DNA from: Gloeopeniophorella convolvens
Lineage: Eukaryota > Basidiomycota > Agaricomycetes > Russulales
Direction: 5' to 3'
Assembly (NCBI GenBank): GCA_022496205.1
Contig: WTXD01000169.1
Location: 1 to 22,689 of the forward strand
DNA length: 22,689 bases
Under the pieces are notes generated by a model that saw only the letters and a list, made by a program, of their open reading frames with translations, did no database searches and was not told where the DNA came from. How positions within the stretch are numbered: position 1 is the first letter of the stretch; every line of letters begins with the position of its first letter. Shown piece after piece: positions 1 to 10,191 of this stretch. The position numbers and the translations under genes were made by a program.

Positions 1-1658
1 GAGTATGATAAGAACCGTTCGGAGATGAGGACAGAAGTGTTGAAGGTTGCAGGCGAATATATCCGGAATGAGGAGCTGGGTTGTTCTTGCGGAGTAGCTT
101 GTAGAGGTCCCAGGATGAGCTTGTGAGCCTCGGTCGAAGTTGGACCGTCACGTTGGTGTGAGCCGTAAGGCAGAGCTCGTAGGAGTCTCCGGATGCTAGA
201 TAGTCCTTGGCAGCTAATATGCGGGACTTGTACAGAGACTCGTCAGGCAGGTGGATGGTCGGAGGTCGGGAGAAAAGCGGGGGAAGGTCGTGAGGCGACA
301 CATTAGAGGGCGATGGAGTAGCTATGGTCAAACGGTTGGCTACTTCACATAACCATGAGCCGTCATTAGCTTTGAGGGACTGAATATAAACACGGTCGAA
401 GTGTCTGTCTACGACGACGCTCCGCTCAACGAAGACGAGGTTGAGGTCAGGATGACGCCGTTGGGAGGTGCCTTTGCGGAATGGAAGGGGCACTTGCAGC
501 GACTCTAGCCCAAGCTCATAGCCAATGTAGCCAATCAGGCCGCCCCAGAACGGTGTGCCCGAAGGGCCGTCGGTTGCCCTTCGTGACCGCATGAAAGATG
601 TCAACCATGACCAGACATCCATGGAGCCGAGTTGCTCCAGCCAACGTTCTGGGCCTCGCGACAGGCGGATATACTTGTCGCCCAAGGTGTAAGTTAACTT
701 GGTTGAATCGCTATCGACGCAGCCGATGATGGAGAATCGTCCCGGTTGAGCGGCAGATTCCAACAGCACGAATGGCGAGGACTCGTCTTGAGCACCAAGG
801 AGGTCGCATATGTGCACAACAGGCACACCGGGGATGTGCAAGACGGATGCTGTCACTTTGATGGCCACATCGTCCTGCGAGGGCGAGAGGGTGGAGGAAC
901 TGGGTTGGGGCCATGACGGTCCGACCATCGCGAGTGCTTCGTTTGACCATGGCTGTGGTACTCGTCCATGATACGCGTACCAGCTTTTTGCCAACCTCCA
1001 GAAATTCTGTAGTACCTGAAGGCCGCCTTCTGATGTGCGTACAGATTCTGGATGGTACTGGACAGCCCAGAATGGTCGCGTCCGATGTTTGACAGCCATC
1101 ACGACCTGCCCGTTCTCAAATCCGTCATCCGCCCATGCCAGGGGTTCGAGATTGCCATCATCCTGCAGGACCACGTGCAGGGAGTGATACCGCACCGCGT
1201 ACGTCTCCCCGATGCCCTTGAACAGGCCAGTGCCATCATGGTGTATCTGGGATATCTGGCCATGCTTCACGACGTTCAGCCGCTTGAGGCGGGCGCCGAA
1301 CTCGATGGAGAGGCTCTGAAGCCCAAGACAGACTCCAAATACTGGGATAAGTTCATGTTCATGGAGAGTCCAGAGTCTCGAGACGACGCCAATATCCGCA
1401 GGTACATCGGGGGATCCGGGGCCTGGACCAACGATGACAGCGGCAAACTGGGGAAGGATGGACGACAATTCTTGAATAGAGAGCTGGTCATTCCGGATGA
1501 TATATATGTGCGCGTCAGGTATTGCTTTCCGGCATAGTGCAGCAAGACTTGTGAAGGTTGTATTGGTAAGAAGTCGTAGGGGAGGCCGTCAAGACTCACT
1601 TATGAGTGAAGGAATCGTAGGAGTCGATGAGAAGGACTCGGGGACAGGATAAGGACAT
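1..1658 (-). CDS. Aminodeoxychorismate (PABA) synthase, fused GATase and chorismate-binding domains, 3' end cut by window
   Basis: The enzyme makes 4-amino-4-deoxychorismate from chorismate and glutamine in folate synthesis. Exons on the minus strand are 1600-1658 and 1547-1 (continuing off the window), with a 52-base intron at 1548-1599 that starts GTGAGT and ends CACAAG. Splicing restores the class I amidotransferase N-terminus, LLIDSYDSFTHNLA. The amidotransferase domain covers about residues 5-200: VGPGPGSPD at 59-67, nucleophile Cys93 in GVCLGL, and His185/Glu187 in YHPES. A long open segment follows (TrpE/PabB N-terminal-like, about 230-400, with FWGGLIGYIGYELG). The start of the chorismate-binding domain is then visible (IHLPDESLYKSRILAAKDYL, GDSYELCLT). 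About 535 residues are present; fungal family members usually run 700-800, so the catalytic C-terminus lies outside. YGL-type anthranilate synthase is less likely because both halves are fused in this order in fungal PABA synthases. The gene is divergent from TTI1. Confidence 0.93.
1548..1599 (-). other. Intron 1 of the PABA synthase gene
   Basis: This 52-base intron splits the Asn codon of SFTHNLA (AA|T). The unspliced frame meets TGA at once, so the intron is required to join the N-terminal strand to the rest of the amidotransferase domain. Confidence 0.9.
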
Positions 1659-1919
1659 GCTTGAAAGAATCAACGATAGGCTTGCATAGAGGAGATGTGA
1701 ATAAATTATGTGTATGACACGAGAGTACTTAGAGGGGAAAAACTGAGTCAGAGAGACATGAAGAAGTGAAATGAATCGGCTCGCGAGCGATTGGCGTGCC
1801 GGAACATGCCCTAGATCTCCCGGATCTCCGGATCTTTGGTCAGACAGGAACCACGGCTCGCGCCAGCCTTGTAGTTCTGGCACTAGCAGCCCTTGCGTGG
1901 TTCTCGGCGTCCAGTCTCA
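1659..1919. promoter_or_regulatory. Short divergent promoter region between PABA synthase and TTI1
   Basis: There are 261 bases between the two inferred start codons, which point away from each other. This interval must hold the promoters and 5' UTRs of both genes. I see no convincing TATA box or repeat in it. Its size depends on the inferred 12-codon first exon of TTI1. Confidence 0.6.
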
Positions 1920-4900
1920 ATGCCAGAAGCACGAGATCGGGAGGTGTTTAGAGAGGTACTCGCATTCACATCTTGTTGTTACTGCCCGCTTACCGTATAA
2001 CAGCTGAAGCCAATATGTGTGCCGTTACTCGAAAACTCGTTTCTCACTCCTGCCATCATCCCTCGGGTCTTATCCCTTCTTGGAGACCTCCATAATGTTC
2101 TCCAAAAACATCACAACTCGGGTTTCAATTTCAACCCATCGCTCGTCTCTTATACCATGTTCCCTCTGACGTCAATACTCCGCCGAAACGAAGCGCCCAC
2201 TCTCCCAGATCGTATTGTCGAGCTGCTGCTGCTATCCCTCCGAATCCTTTGTGAGGATTGGTGGTGGTATTGCGATGTCCAGACATGGGAGCAGCTCTTC
2301 ATGCTCTGCGGTGCTTTCGTGGGGGGCTTGGAGGGCAAGGGTAAAGGGAAGGAAAGGGACGATGAATCGAAGGAAGCCGCCATCCATTGTCTCATCAGCC
2401 TGGCACGGCCTCGCGGGGAGGAAGACGGGCCCACCATGTTTCGCGTGGACTCTTCCCTTGCCACCTCGACACTATCCAAATACACAGAGCATGCGCGCTC
2501 TCCTAGATTTGTCCCGATTCTTGGGCAAACGGTGAACAATCTGACCATGACCGCCGGGTCACCCTCTCTCCGACTCCAACGCTCCTCGCTGGAACTCCTG
2601 TGTATCCTGCTCGTCCATTATCTTCCGGAAGACTTCGCTCCCTCTGTTCTCCCCGGAGTGGTCAGTTCGATGAGCAGGGTCTCATTGGGTGCATCTTCTT
2701 CGAAGGGCTGGGCCAATGGCGACATCGTCTCATTGGCTCTATCTGCCATAGGAGAGGTGATAATCAAGGCTGCTGGCGATGCAGTATGCATTCAGAAAGG
2801 CCTTGTCCGCGATGCGACGAGCCTGGATGATCTCGTGGCACTGACCGTGGAAGACGGCGACAGTGCGAAGGCTCCGATACAGAAGTACCACGTTCCGCGT
2901 ACGGTTTCTTGGTTAAAAGCAATTTCTTCGCAGCTGCTCATGGCCATCAATGCCCTCACCCCGATCGTGTCACACCCCACACCGACCGCCTTACTTGCGA
3001 TTTGCCGACTGTCATCTTCCCTCTTGGAGTCCACATATCTCACCCTCCCTTCATGTCGACCCCTTCTCACGTCTTTCCTCCTGTCGCTCAACCAATCTTC
3101 CTACGGTTCTGTATCAACGAGCGCATACGAATTCCTAATCAGACTTACGGGTCCAACCTCGAAAATGCGACATTCGCTTCCACAAACTCTTCTACAAATG
3201 ACGGGCGATATATTGTCAACTCTTCCGCGACTCCTTCCTACTCGCGCCGATTCCAAAGTCGAGCATCTTGCTGCTCAGATAGAAGCAGTTTGTCACCTCG
3301 CTACGTCTCCATCCGCGGACCATTCCGAGAGTTTTTCCGTCTTATCCAAAGGTATCGGGAAGCTTCTCGGACCCATGGGAGGTATCGAGCGGTGGGGTTG
3401 GCGCTTGCTTAACGTCATGGAGTTCGACCTGCCTTCCATCACTGTTACAGACGTTCCTGCGGCACGTCTGATACTGGAGAGTGGAACAGATAGCTACCCT
3501 CTTCACTTCCCGGGAGTCTTCCTCAAGCATGTAACAACTCGGAGTGCTTATATGTCTCTGGAACGCATGTTCAGGGCTCTGGGCCATGCTGGCGGTCAGG
3601 ACTGTATTTATGCTGTCGAATGGTTCGCGGCTGTCGGAAAGAGTCAAAGGGACACTCGAGGCGTGTCGTCGCTTTGGCTTGCTTGCCGTATATTGGAGGG
3701 GATTGCAGGTGTCTCGTTGGGCAATACCGATGACATCATCCCTCGACGTTCGCCACGAATCGACAAGGCTTCTCGGGGGTTAGCCAGGAGTATCGCAGAA
3801 ATCTGGGACGCGGAGGACATAGACGATGAAATTGCCCCTGATGCTCAGGATGATCCAGCAGACGGCGTCCCAGACGTCGAGCATGTGCAGGGTTTAATCG
3901 TATTGGACCAATCCTTACGCATCGGGCACAGAAAGTTCGTGGATCCACAACGACAAATCCTCCAGCCAGTGCTCCATAGCATGATGGCCTTGCAAGTGCT
4001 GTCTGTGACTGCAAGGATCCTCCAGGCGCAATTCACGCCATTATTACTCCAAGCTCTCTACCCCGTTCTCCACTCCATTGTTTCAACCGCATCACAGCTA
4101 TCTGAATCGGGCCTCGCTGCCCTAGGAACCATAGCCTTCAGTACCTCATACGCTTCTCCAGCCAACTTACTCCTCTCAAATTTTGACTACGCTCTTGACG
4201 CTATCTCTCGCCGGCTTACTAGACAACGGTTGGACATCGATGCGATCAAGGTTCTCCTGGTTCTGGTACGGCTCACTGGGCGCAACGTCATTCAGAAAGC
4301 CACCGATGTCGTCGAGGAGTGCTTCGATAGGTTGGACGAGTATCACGGCTACGACGTTATCGTGGACGGGCTTGTCGAAGTATTGCTCGAGGTCATCAAG
4401 GTTGCAGAAGGCGACGAGGATAGCCATGCGGTTCGTTCAGAGGACCCAGGGCTCGTCGTATCGATCCCTCCAGATGGTACTCGCATGGAAGCCTTCGAGA
4501 AGTGGTTCGAAACTAGGAACGACGTTCACAGCGCGGAGGATGACACCGCAGATTACGGCCCGGCGCCGCGGAGGCCGTGGGGGAAAAATGTCGACGAAGA
4601 CGAGGAAGCAGAATCAGGGGAGAGCCAGAACCCCACCAACCCTGACGCGGAGGCCGCGGGGCCTGTCCAAGCGTTAGCAAAGCAAGTCGTATCCAGGACG
4701 ATCTACTTCCTCACACACACTTCCGCGACTATTCGGGCGAAGATCCTGGACCTGCTTTCCGCAGCGGTACCAGTTCTACCCGAATCAACTTTGCTGACCT
4801 CTATCCATCAAGCATGGCCATTTATCCTCAACAGACTATCTGACTCTGAACCCTTCGTGGTTACCGCTGCAGCAGGGCTCATCGAAGCTCTATCCACGCA

Positions 4901-5369
4901 TGTGGGCTCTTATATGCACCGAAGGATATGGGACGACATCTGGCCCCGCTTCAGAGAGATGCTCAAGAGTCTTGAAGCTTCCGACTCGAAGAGTGCTCTG
5001 GCTAGGCGAGGAGTGGGATCGGTTGGCACGGAGTCCACATACACTCAATCCCATAGGCTGTATCGGTCTATGATCAAGACGATGACCGCGGCAGTGAAGA
5101 ACGTGCAGGTCAACGACGCGCTCGCTTGGGAGGTGCTCCTCCGATTCAGGCGTTTTCTACACAGCCAAGCGCATGAAGAACTGCAGACATCCGCAGTCGC
5201 ATTATTTGTTGCAGCAGGAAGAAAGAACGCAGACGCAGTGTGGCTTGTTTTGTCCTTCACGGGTGCTAGCGGTGAATCTACAGCTGCGTTCTTGCGGAGA
5301 GTAGTATGGGACGTCAGCAAAAATATGGGTAGTATATTACAAGAAATAGATCAACAAGTACAGTTGTAG
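1920..5369 (+). CDS. TTI1: TELO2-interacting protein 1 (Tti1), HEAT-repeat subunit of the TTT complex
   Basis: Tti1, with Tel2 and Tti2, acts with Hsp90 to fold and stabilise PIKK kinases such as TOR, ATM and ATR. The main exon is 2004-5369. Its first in-frame ATG is internal, but the conserved family start (LKPICVPLLENSFLTP) begins right after an acceptor at 2003, and an in-frame TAA at 1998-2000 blocks extension. I therefore place exon 1 at 1920-1955 (12 codons, ATG CCA GAA...) and a 48-base phase-0 intron at 1956-2003 (GTACTC...ATAACAG). The total is about 1133 residues, close to the usual family length. Landmarks are SYTMFPLTSILRR near the N-terminus, a helical HEAT-like body, an acidic loop near residues 600-630 (AEIWDAEDIDDEIAPD), a second acidic linker near 850-890, and a C-terminal HEAT block (IRAKILDLLSAAVPVLP). 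The 3' end abuts convergent DCD1. The family call is firm; exon 1 is less sure. Confidence 0.88.
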
Positions 5370-5387
5370 TTTTACAACGCTATGTTA

Positions 5388-6908
5388 CTAGCACTCCTGG
5401 TGTGACTGCTGAGTTTGACGATGTCTCCTCAAAGTGACCCCGGCGTCTTTGAATATTTTTGCCGAGGCGTCATCACTGTCACGATTAACCGACCTGCGAA
5501 TCGATCGCCTCGAGCCACTTACACTTTATAACTGAGGTTGTAGACCACCTCTCTGACTCCTGTCTGTACGATCTTCACTGTGCAAGTAAGACACGGGCAG
5601 CTGTAAACAGATGAGCAGATAAACGGGGGAAGCCCAGAAGCGAGATCGGTGGGCTGACGTGTTACAGTACAGTGTGGCCCCTTCGACGCGTTCCCGGCCA
5701 GCTTCGAGTAGCGCGTTTTCTTCAGCATGCAGACAAAGACAGCTTTCTTGTTCGATATGCCCGTTGCAACGTCCGCATCCACCCTCGCTGCAATTCGTAA
5801 GGCCACGAGGCGTTCCGTTGTAGCTAAAACGAGAATGCGTTAAGTGGGTGCGACCTGATATGTGACGTCTTTTTTTACCCTGTGGCAACTATTCGTTTGT
5901 CACGCACCAAGATTGCGCCGACACGCCTTTTCATGCAATTCGATCTCATAGATGCAAGGGAAGCCAAAGTCTGCGGGCAAGTCAACCTGGGATCTTGGTG
6001 GTTAGATGGCCTCCATACCATGAAATAGGAATCCCAGCTCGGTCTCAAGCGGTCTGGATCTACCAGGTTTAGGCCATCCAGATACGAATGGAAAGCCGCG
6101 ACGGTATCAAAGTTGTTGATGACGTGCAATGTCACATATTTCTGCAGGCTACAGAGAGGCGTTGGATGACTGTCCTCATTTTGTTCCGCCAGGCCATCTT
6201 GAGAATGAAGATTGTGTCTACGACCGTAAACATCTGCGTCGTTCTCCATGACGAAAGCATCCAGGGATCCCGCCTGAAAACTGCAGTGAAAACGTGCGTT
6301 ATGGAGACGAATACGTTTACAAGAGAGGACGAACTCGTCAGAACGACGGAATCTATCCACGATCGGGCCATCGATGCTAATGAGCATGAAGAAAGGACGC
6401 TTGATGAACATTCGAATCACTTGTTCCGTCCGCAGGTCCTGAGTCACGAAGTTGGAACGCCAATTCCGCGTTACATGCTCGAGTAATTCCATCGCAGACG
6501 GGAACCACAACGGTTGTTCGCGGATCTTCTTGGGGAAATGAGACGATGTTGGCGAAGGCGCAGCGGAGGACAAGGACAGGAAAGAGTTTGAAGAAAGTCT
6601 GTTCCTATGCATTATGTCTCCATCAAGGGCGTCCTGAGGGTCAAATGTCGTATTGGTATCAAAGCCGTGACCATCTCCGAAAGAGAAGAGTTGGTTGTGA
6701 TCGCGAGAAGGGACCTGGAAGACATGATATGGCTTTGTGATTGGAAAGTAAGCAAAGGGCAACGGCAGCCGACCTCAGTGTGCTCTACGGCACTGATTTC
6801 ATCCTGTCCTTGACCTAAAATCCGCACAGGTACAAAGTTCCTTCCTGTGAGATATGTCTCTAGAGAGGATTTACCAGAGAATCTGGTGCCTACGACTGCG
6901 ATGAACAT
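5388..6908 (-). CDS. DCD1: Deoxycytidylate (dCMP) deaminase, fungal two-domain form
   Basis: The enzyme deaminates dCMP to dUMP, feeding thymidylate synthesis, and needs zinc. Exons on the minus strand are 6789-6908, 5879-6732, 5659-5823, 5523-5600 and 5388-5475, giving 434 residues. Introns are 56, 55, 58 and 47 bases. The first intron could instead end at 6715 (CAG rather than AAG), which would remove six residues. The N-terminus is a nucleotide-kinase-like domain with Walker A GTRFSGKS (residues 8-15). The C-terminal deaminase domain begins near MRSNCMKRRVGAILVRD and continues across the exon junction as ATGYNGTPRGLTNC. Zinc ligands are His357 (HAE, catalytic Glu359), Cys383 and Cys386 (CPCLTC). 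The last exon encodes the tail DDASAKIFKDAGV. Retention of the last intron would stop translation two codons on. The gene sits downstream of POP3 on the same strand and tail to tail with TTI1. Confidence 0.94.
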
Positions 6909-6968
6909 GGAATAAAGGTGCACAACGTCACCGGAGCTTCGAAGTTGCGCCCAGTACAATATTTCAAG

Positions 6969-6982
6969 CCCTAACCCTAAAC
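6969..6982. promoter_or_regulatory. Telomere-repeat doublet (telo-box-like) upstream of DCD1
   Basis: The plus strand reads CCCTAACCCTAAAC: two telomere-type units plus the AAACCCTAA-like flank, seen on the minus strand as GTTTAGGGTTAGGG. It lies about 60 bases upstream of the DCD1 start codon, within the 238 bases separating POP3 and DCD1. Telomere-type motifs are known promoter elements bound by Myb-type (Tbf1/Teb1-like) factors in fungi and plants. The role here is inference. Confidence 0.45.
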
Positions 6983-7146
6983 ACGGTTCTGTGGTGGTGC
7001 TCCCCGCGGCTATCCACTTGGATCAACTGGAAGTTCGAGCGCCTTAGAACACATATATTATACGACCGCCACGTCCTAATGGAACTGATGCAACTCTTCT
7101 TCCATACGAAGCCAATGCTGCGATCAGCACAGTACGCACTCCAAAG

Positions 7147-8150
7147 CTATGCAGTAGCCCCTCTCAGAAGCAATTGAGTTTTTGCCGCCCTTCTTTGTTT
7201 TGCCGCCAGACGTTCTTCCATCCTCCGTTCCTTCGCGGCTTTCATATCTTTCGGGGCAGAGGTCAACATCTGCTTTATATGTGACGGCTCTAGGGAAACA
7301 GCTTGCAAAGGCGCTAGCAAAGAATCAGGAAGGTCGGGAATGGCGCTGAGGAGGTGTTCCAAGCTGCTTAGCCCGGGAGTGGATTCCTATGGCACATGTC
7401 AACGGCCATAGAGTGTGGATGGCGAACCTTACATCAAGCGCCAGCACGGATACGCGCTTCAAACATAAAGAGCTGGCGAGCTTATGTTGCGCCCCTACGG
7501 GAAGGTGCACGACCTTGATCTTGCGATCTTCGGGCCTTGTCAAATTACACAACGCAACGAGCTGGGGGAGGTGAGCCACGAGGACGGGAGTGTCGAGGTC
7601 CGCGTAACATATGAAGACCACCTCGGTCAAACGCCGAGACACGTTGGTGGTCGACTCGGATGCGACCAGGGCCATGCGATTTGACCGGTTTTCTGTTTCG
7701 AGAACCTTGGTAACTTCATTGATCCCAACTGTCATGTGCAGAAGAATTGGAGGGGCGAGAGGAGGGTCACATATTTCCTCATTGACCAGTACCTCCATTT
7801 TGGCCCCATCGCTCGCGTAGCCGTCTGCATGCTTCTCATCGGGGTTCCTGGTAGCTGTGCGCTTCCTTTCTCGTCGCGCAGCCTGAATCAACCGGTGATA
7901 TGCGACCACTCCATCAAAGAGTGCAGTTAGCTGAAGCAGTATGCTGTGTTGTAGGTCAGACGACGCATGAGGCCTGCCAGTGAATGAGAATCAGGTAGAT
8001 AACCAAGAAAAAAAAAGGGAATATCTATTACCACTCTATGTCAAAAGGGCTTCCCAGGACACTTTTGTAGACAATTTTACGATCAGTGGCATGCCGGCGG
8101 TTGGCACGCCGGGAAGTGTTGGTGTATGATCTTGCTGCGTTGTCAGACAT
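7147..8150 (-). CDS. POP3: RNase P/RNase MRP subunit Pop3, L7Ae-like fold
   Basis: Pop3 is a protein subunit of nuclear RNase P and RNase MRP, which process tRNA 5' ends and pre-rRNA. Exons on the minus strand are 8032-8150, 7433-7973 and 7147-7386, giving 299 residues. The introns are 58 bases (7974-8031, GTAATA...GGCAG) and 46 bases (7387-7432, GTAAGG...CATAG). Exon 1 starts at the ATG at 8150 and supplies the conserved KIVYKSVLGSPF segment; splicing joins it as DIEW|PHASSDLQHSILLQL. The L7Ae/Pop3 core covers about residues 152-220: VVFICYADLDTP, AHLPQLVALCN, IKVVHLPVGA and VSVLALD. Exon 3 continues with a Lys/Arg-rich tail (KAAKERRMEERLAAKQRRAAK), suited to RNA contact. A basic linker (ARRERKRTATRN) lies near residues 70-85. 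The call rests on motif order and length. Confidence 0.86.
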
Positions 8151-8229
8151 GTGACCGAGGTACTCAGCCAAAGGACTGCGAGCTGACGAGCGCTGACGGT
8201 TCTGTCGTCCTGAATGTGGGAAACTAGTA

Positions 8230-8564
8230 CAGTCTAATCACTCACTCTGCGTGGGTCACTTTCCTAATCTGGCCCCAGATTACCATTTCTGGTAGCTCAG
8301 TCTCACGCCTGACACCTGTGGACAGCTGCTGTACGGGGCGAGAAAGACATCGCCAGAGGGTCTAGCTCAAGTCTGACTCTTCTGGAATCTTAACACACCC
8401 GACATCACATCATAAAATCTATATCCATGTATTTGCAGATACTGTGGGACGACTACTAGACTATGTGCCATTCTCAAGTCGACAGAGGCCAAGCGTGAGA
8501 CTGATTATCAGATTAGGCAGGTGACCCACGCAGAGTGAGTGACCCACGGAGAGTGATTAGACTG
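8230..8564. mobile_element. MITE-like inverted-repeat element, Tc1/mariner-type ends
   Basis: The element is 335 bases long. It begins CAGTCTAATCAC and ends with its complement GTGATTAGACTG, each flanked by TA (8228-8229 and 8565-8566). Similarity between the arms continues inward for about 90 bases with gaps, through ACTCTGCGTGGGTCAC, CCTAATCTG and TCAGTCTCACGC. The right arm carries a second copy of GTGACCCACGSAGAGTGA (8521-8555) not found in the left arm. There is no coding capacity. CAGT ends with TA target duplications are typical of Tc1/mariner-derived, non-autonomous elements, so I infer mobilisation in trans. It sits in the spacer upstream of POP3. No second copy is visible in the window. 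Confidence 0.75.
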
Positions 8565-8566
8565 TA

Positions 8567-10157
8567 CAAGATTATGGTAGGAGAGACAGCTTACTTTCGG
8601 GTGGAGCGGGTGGCTAGGTTCGAACCGTACCCACACAAGCACCAAACATCCCCGAGTCCAAAGCGCGCGCAAGTGCAGCTGGAGTGACCCCGGGATACCG
8701 GGTACCGGTTAATGTCGACCCGAGGGAACCAACATCTCGTTATGTAAGGGATATATAGCAGCAGTCGCCCAGGGGCGGGCGGCACATTCTTAGCAGATCA
8801 ACCAAATATAGATCTTGTGCTTGCGCTGCGCTGGTGGCGGCGCGGAACGCGCACTGGTTCGAAGATCTACTAAGCTGCGCCGGCGCCGTTACGTATACTT
8901 CCACTGGCTGCGTATCAAGTTCGCATGTGGTGCCGCTCGTTCCTTGACATCAGTCTCATTGATGCAAGGTTCTCCGTTTCGTGCAATCTCATGAAACGTG
9001 CTTTCATACCCGGGGAACTTGTCAAGGTGACTCACAACTTTCAAGGAGTCATATTCGCACGTAAACGTGTTGTTATGATCCGGTTGCTGCTTGTACTCTC
9101 CCTTTTCAGCTACAGTAGCGACAGAGCGATAGGCCCGCGGGCACGAGACTTACGTGGGGCGAGCCAGAACGAGCCCCTGGCGTGTGACATCATGCAATGC
9201 ATCATGGGCTGCGCGGCCAGGCTCACGACGACAGCAAGCGAACACCCCATCCTTTCCTGTCCTTTCCTTCTCAGCCACCACACCGCAGTACTACAAAATT
9301 TCGAGTACTACATTGGTGTATTATACATGTGGTGGCCTTGCAACCCATCCGATGTAGCGGCGCATTATTCTACAGTCGGGATGGATCGATGGAACAAAGT
9401 GCCACATATGAGGGTATTCACTCTCCGTCGTTCGCGAGGCCGCGTGTCCCGTGATGCCATTGGAATCACGAATACGGAAGGCCGAGAGGTTCCCTCCACA
9501 GAACCTCCCGTGCCCGTGGGCCTACAGTATCGTTCTGTCGCTAGCTGTCACAGTTCCAAAACTCACTGCAACGAGGTGCATGTTCCCCCGATATTACATA
9601 CTTAGTACCATCTCCGACAACTGTGAGGGCTGACACTAGCAGCATTCATCAATTAAGTTCGGTACGTGCCATCGATGCTCCGGTATCGGCGTCTATACAA
9701 TAACATCCTTCCTCGATACTCTGTAGGCTTACTTCAACCAGCACCGTGACTCAGATGGATGTTGAAATCTCCAACACTGACACCCCAGGCCCAGGCTCCA
9801 AACGAGGATCGACCACAGTGTTACTATTGTCCCACAGCAATCTTGGCTTACATTAATCCAGGGCTGCGTTCTCGCCAGAACTTCGGCGCTGTCACACACA
9901 CATTTGGATTAGAGGCCCGTTGGGATTGTCGTACTCGTGCCATGGGGCTGTGCCATCTTGCGCTTCACGACGAAGCCGCCCAGAAAAGCTCAGGCACAGC
10001 CGACTGCTGTAGAATCTGACAGGATCCAAGAAGGACGCTCATCTAGATCTCTTCGCGATGGTTTTAACCGCTTTCCCTAGTTTTGGTCTTGTGCTGTGCT
10101 TCGAACAGGACGCTGTTCGGTACGGGGAGTCAGCGGCTCAACTAAATGATATCTCCT
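8567..10157. other. Gene-poor spacer with one orphan ORF
   Basis: This part of the POP3 to GNAT interval shows no recognisable gene on either strand. It holds a possible TATA-like stretch (GATATATAG, 8750-8758), the unrecognised ORF at 8925-9605 and a weaker 86-codon ORF at 9759-10019. The ggttcgaac at 8617-8626 resembles a tRNA B box, but no tRNA fold surrounds it. Confidence 0.6.
8925..9605 (+). CDS. Unrecognised 226-codon ORF, doubtful gene
   Basis: An uninterrupted ATG-to-stop reading frame of 226 codons lies in the POP3-GNAT spacer. I recognise no family or domain. The internal Met51 is followed by a hydrophobic run (MIRLLLVLSLFSYSS) that resembles a signal peptide or membrane segment, and a second hydrophobic patch lies near 130-137 (YYIGVLYMWW). 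A TATA-like stretch lies about 170 bases upstream. It has none of the short introns seen in nearly every other gene here, and its codon use looks unstructured. It could be a lineage-specific small secreted protein, a decayed gene, or chance. Confidence 0.2.
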   Translation: MWCRSFLDISLIDARFSVSCNLMKRAFIPGELVKVTHNFQGVIFARKRVVMIRLLLVLSLFSYSSDRAIGPRARDLRGASQNEPLACDIMQCIMGCAARLTTTASEHPILSCPFLLSHHTAVLQNFEYYIGVLYMWWPCNPSDVAAHYSTVGMDRWNKVPHMRVFTLRRSRGRVSRDAIGITNTEGREVPSTEPPVPVGLQYRSVASCHSSKTHCNEVHVPPILHT

Positions 10158-10160
10158 AAC

Positions 10161-10188
10161 AAGCAACAAGCAACAAGCAACAAGCAAC
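10161..10188 (+). repeat. Four perfect tandem copies of the 7-mer AAGCAAC
   Basis: AAGCAAC is repeated at 10161, 10168, 10175 and 10182 with no mismatch. The array ends three bases before the TATA box of the GNAT gene, so it is part of that promoter. Length variation by slippage is likely; regulatory effect is inference. Confidence 0.9.
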
Positions 10189-10191
10189 TTG

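Noticed and set aside
1052..1537. 161-codon plus-strand ORF
   Set aside because: It lies antisense to the amidotransferase domain of PABA synthase, whose minus-strand frame carries the family motifs. It is a shadow.
2019..2021. GTG as the TTI1 start codon
   Set aside because: Eukaryotic nuclear genes rarely use GTG, and conserved residues LKPIC are encoded just upstream. A spliced short first exon fits better.
6132..6486. Overlapping ORFs in other frames within DCD1
   Set aside because: The DCD1 frame in exon 2 is continuous and matches the family; the others are shadows.
8600..8680. Possible tRNA gene, from GGTTCGAACC at 8617-8626
   Set aside because: The motif resembles a B box, but no five-pair T stem, anticodon arm or acceptor stem can be formed on either strand.
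8801..8875. Inverted TAGATCTT/AAGATCTA pair as a structured element
   Set aside because: Only eight bases pair across a 45-base loop, and there are no flanking duplications. This is compatible with chance.
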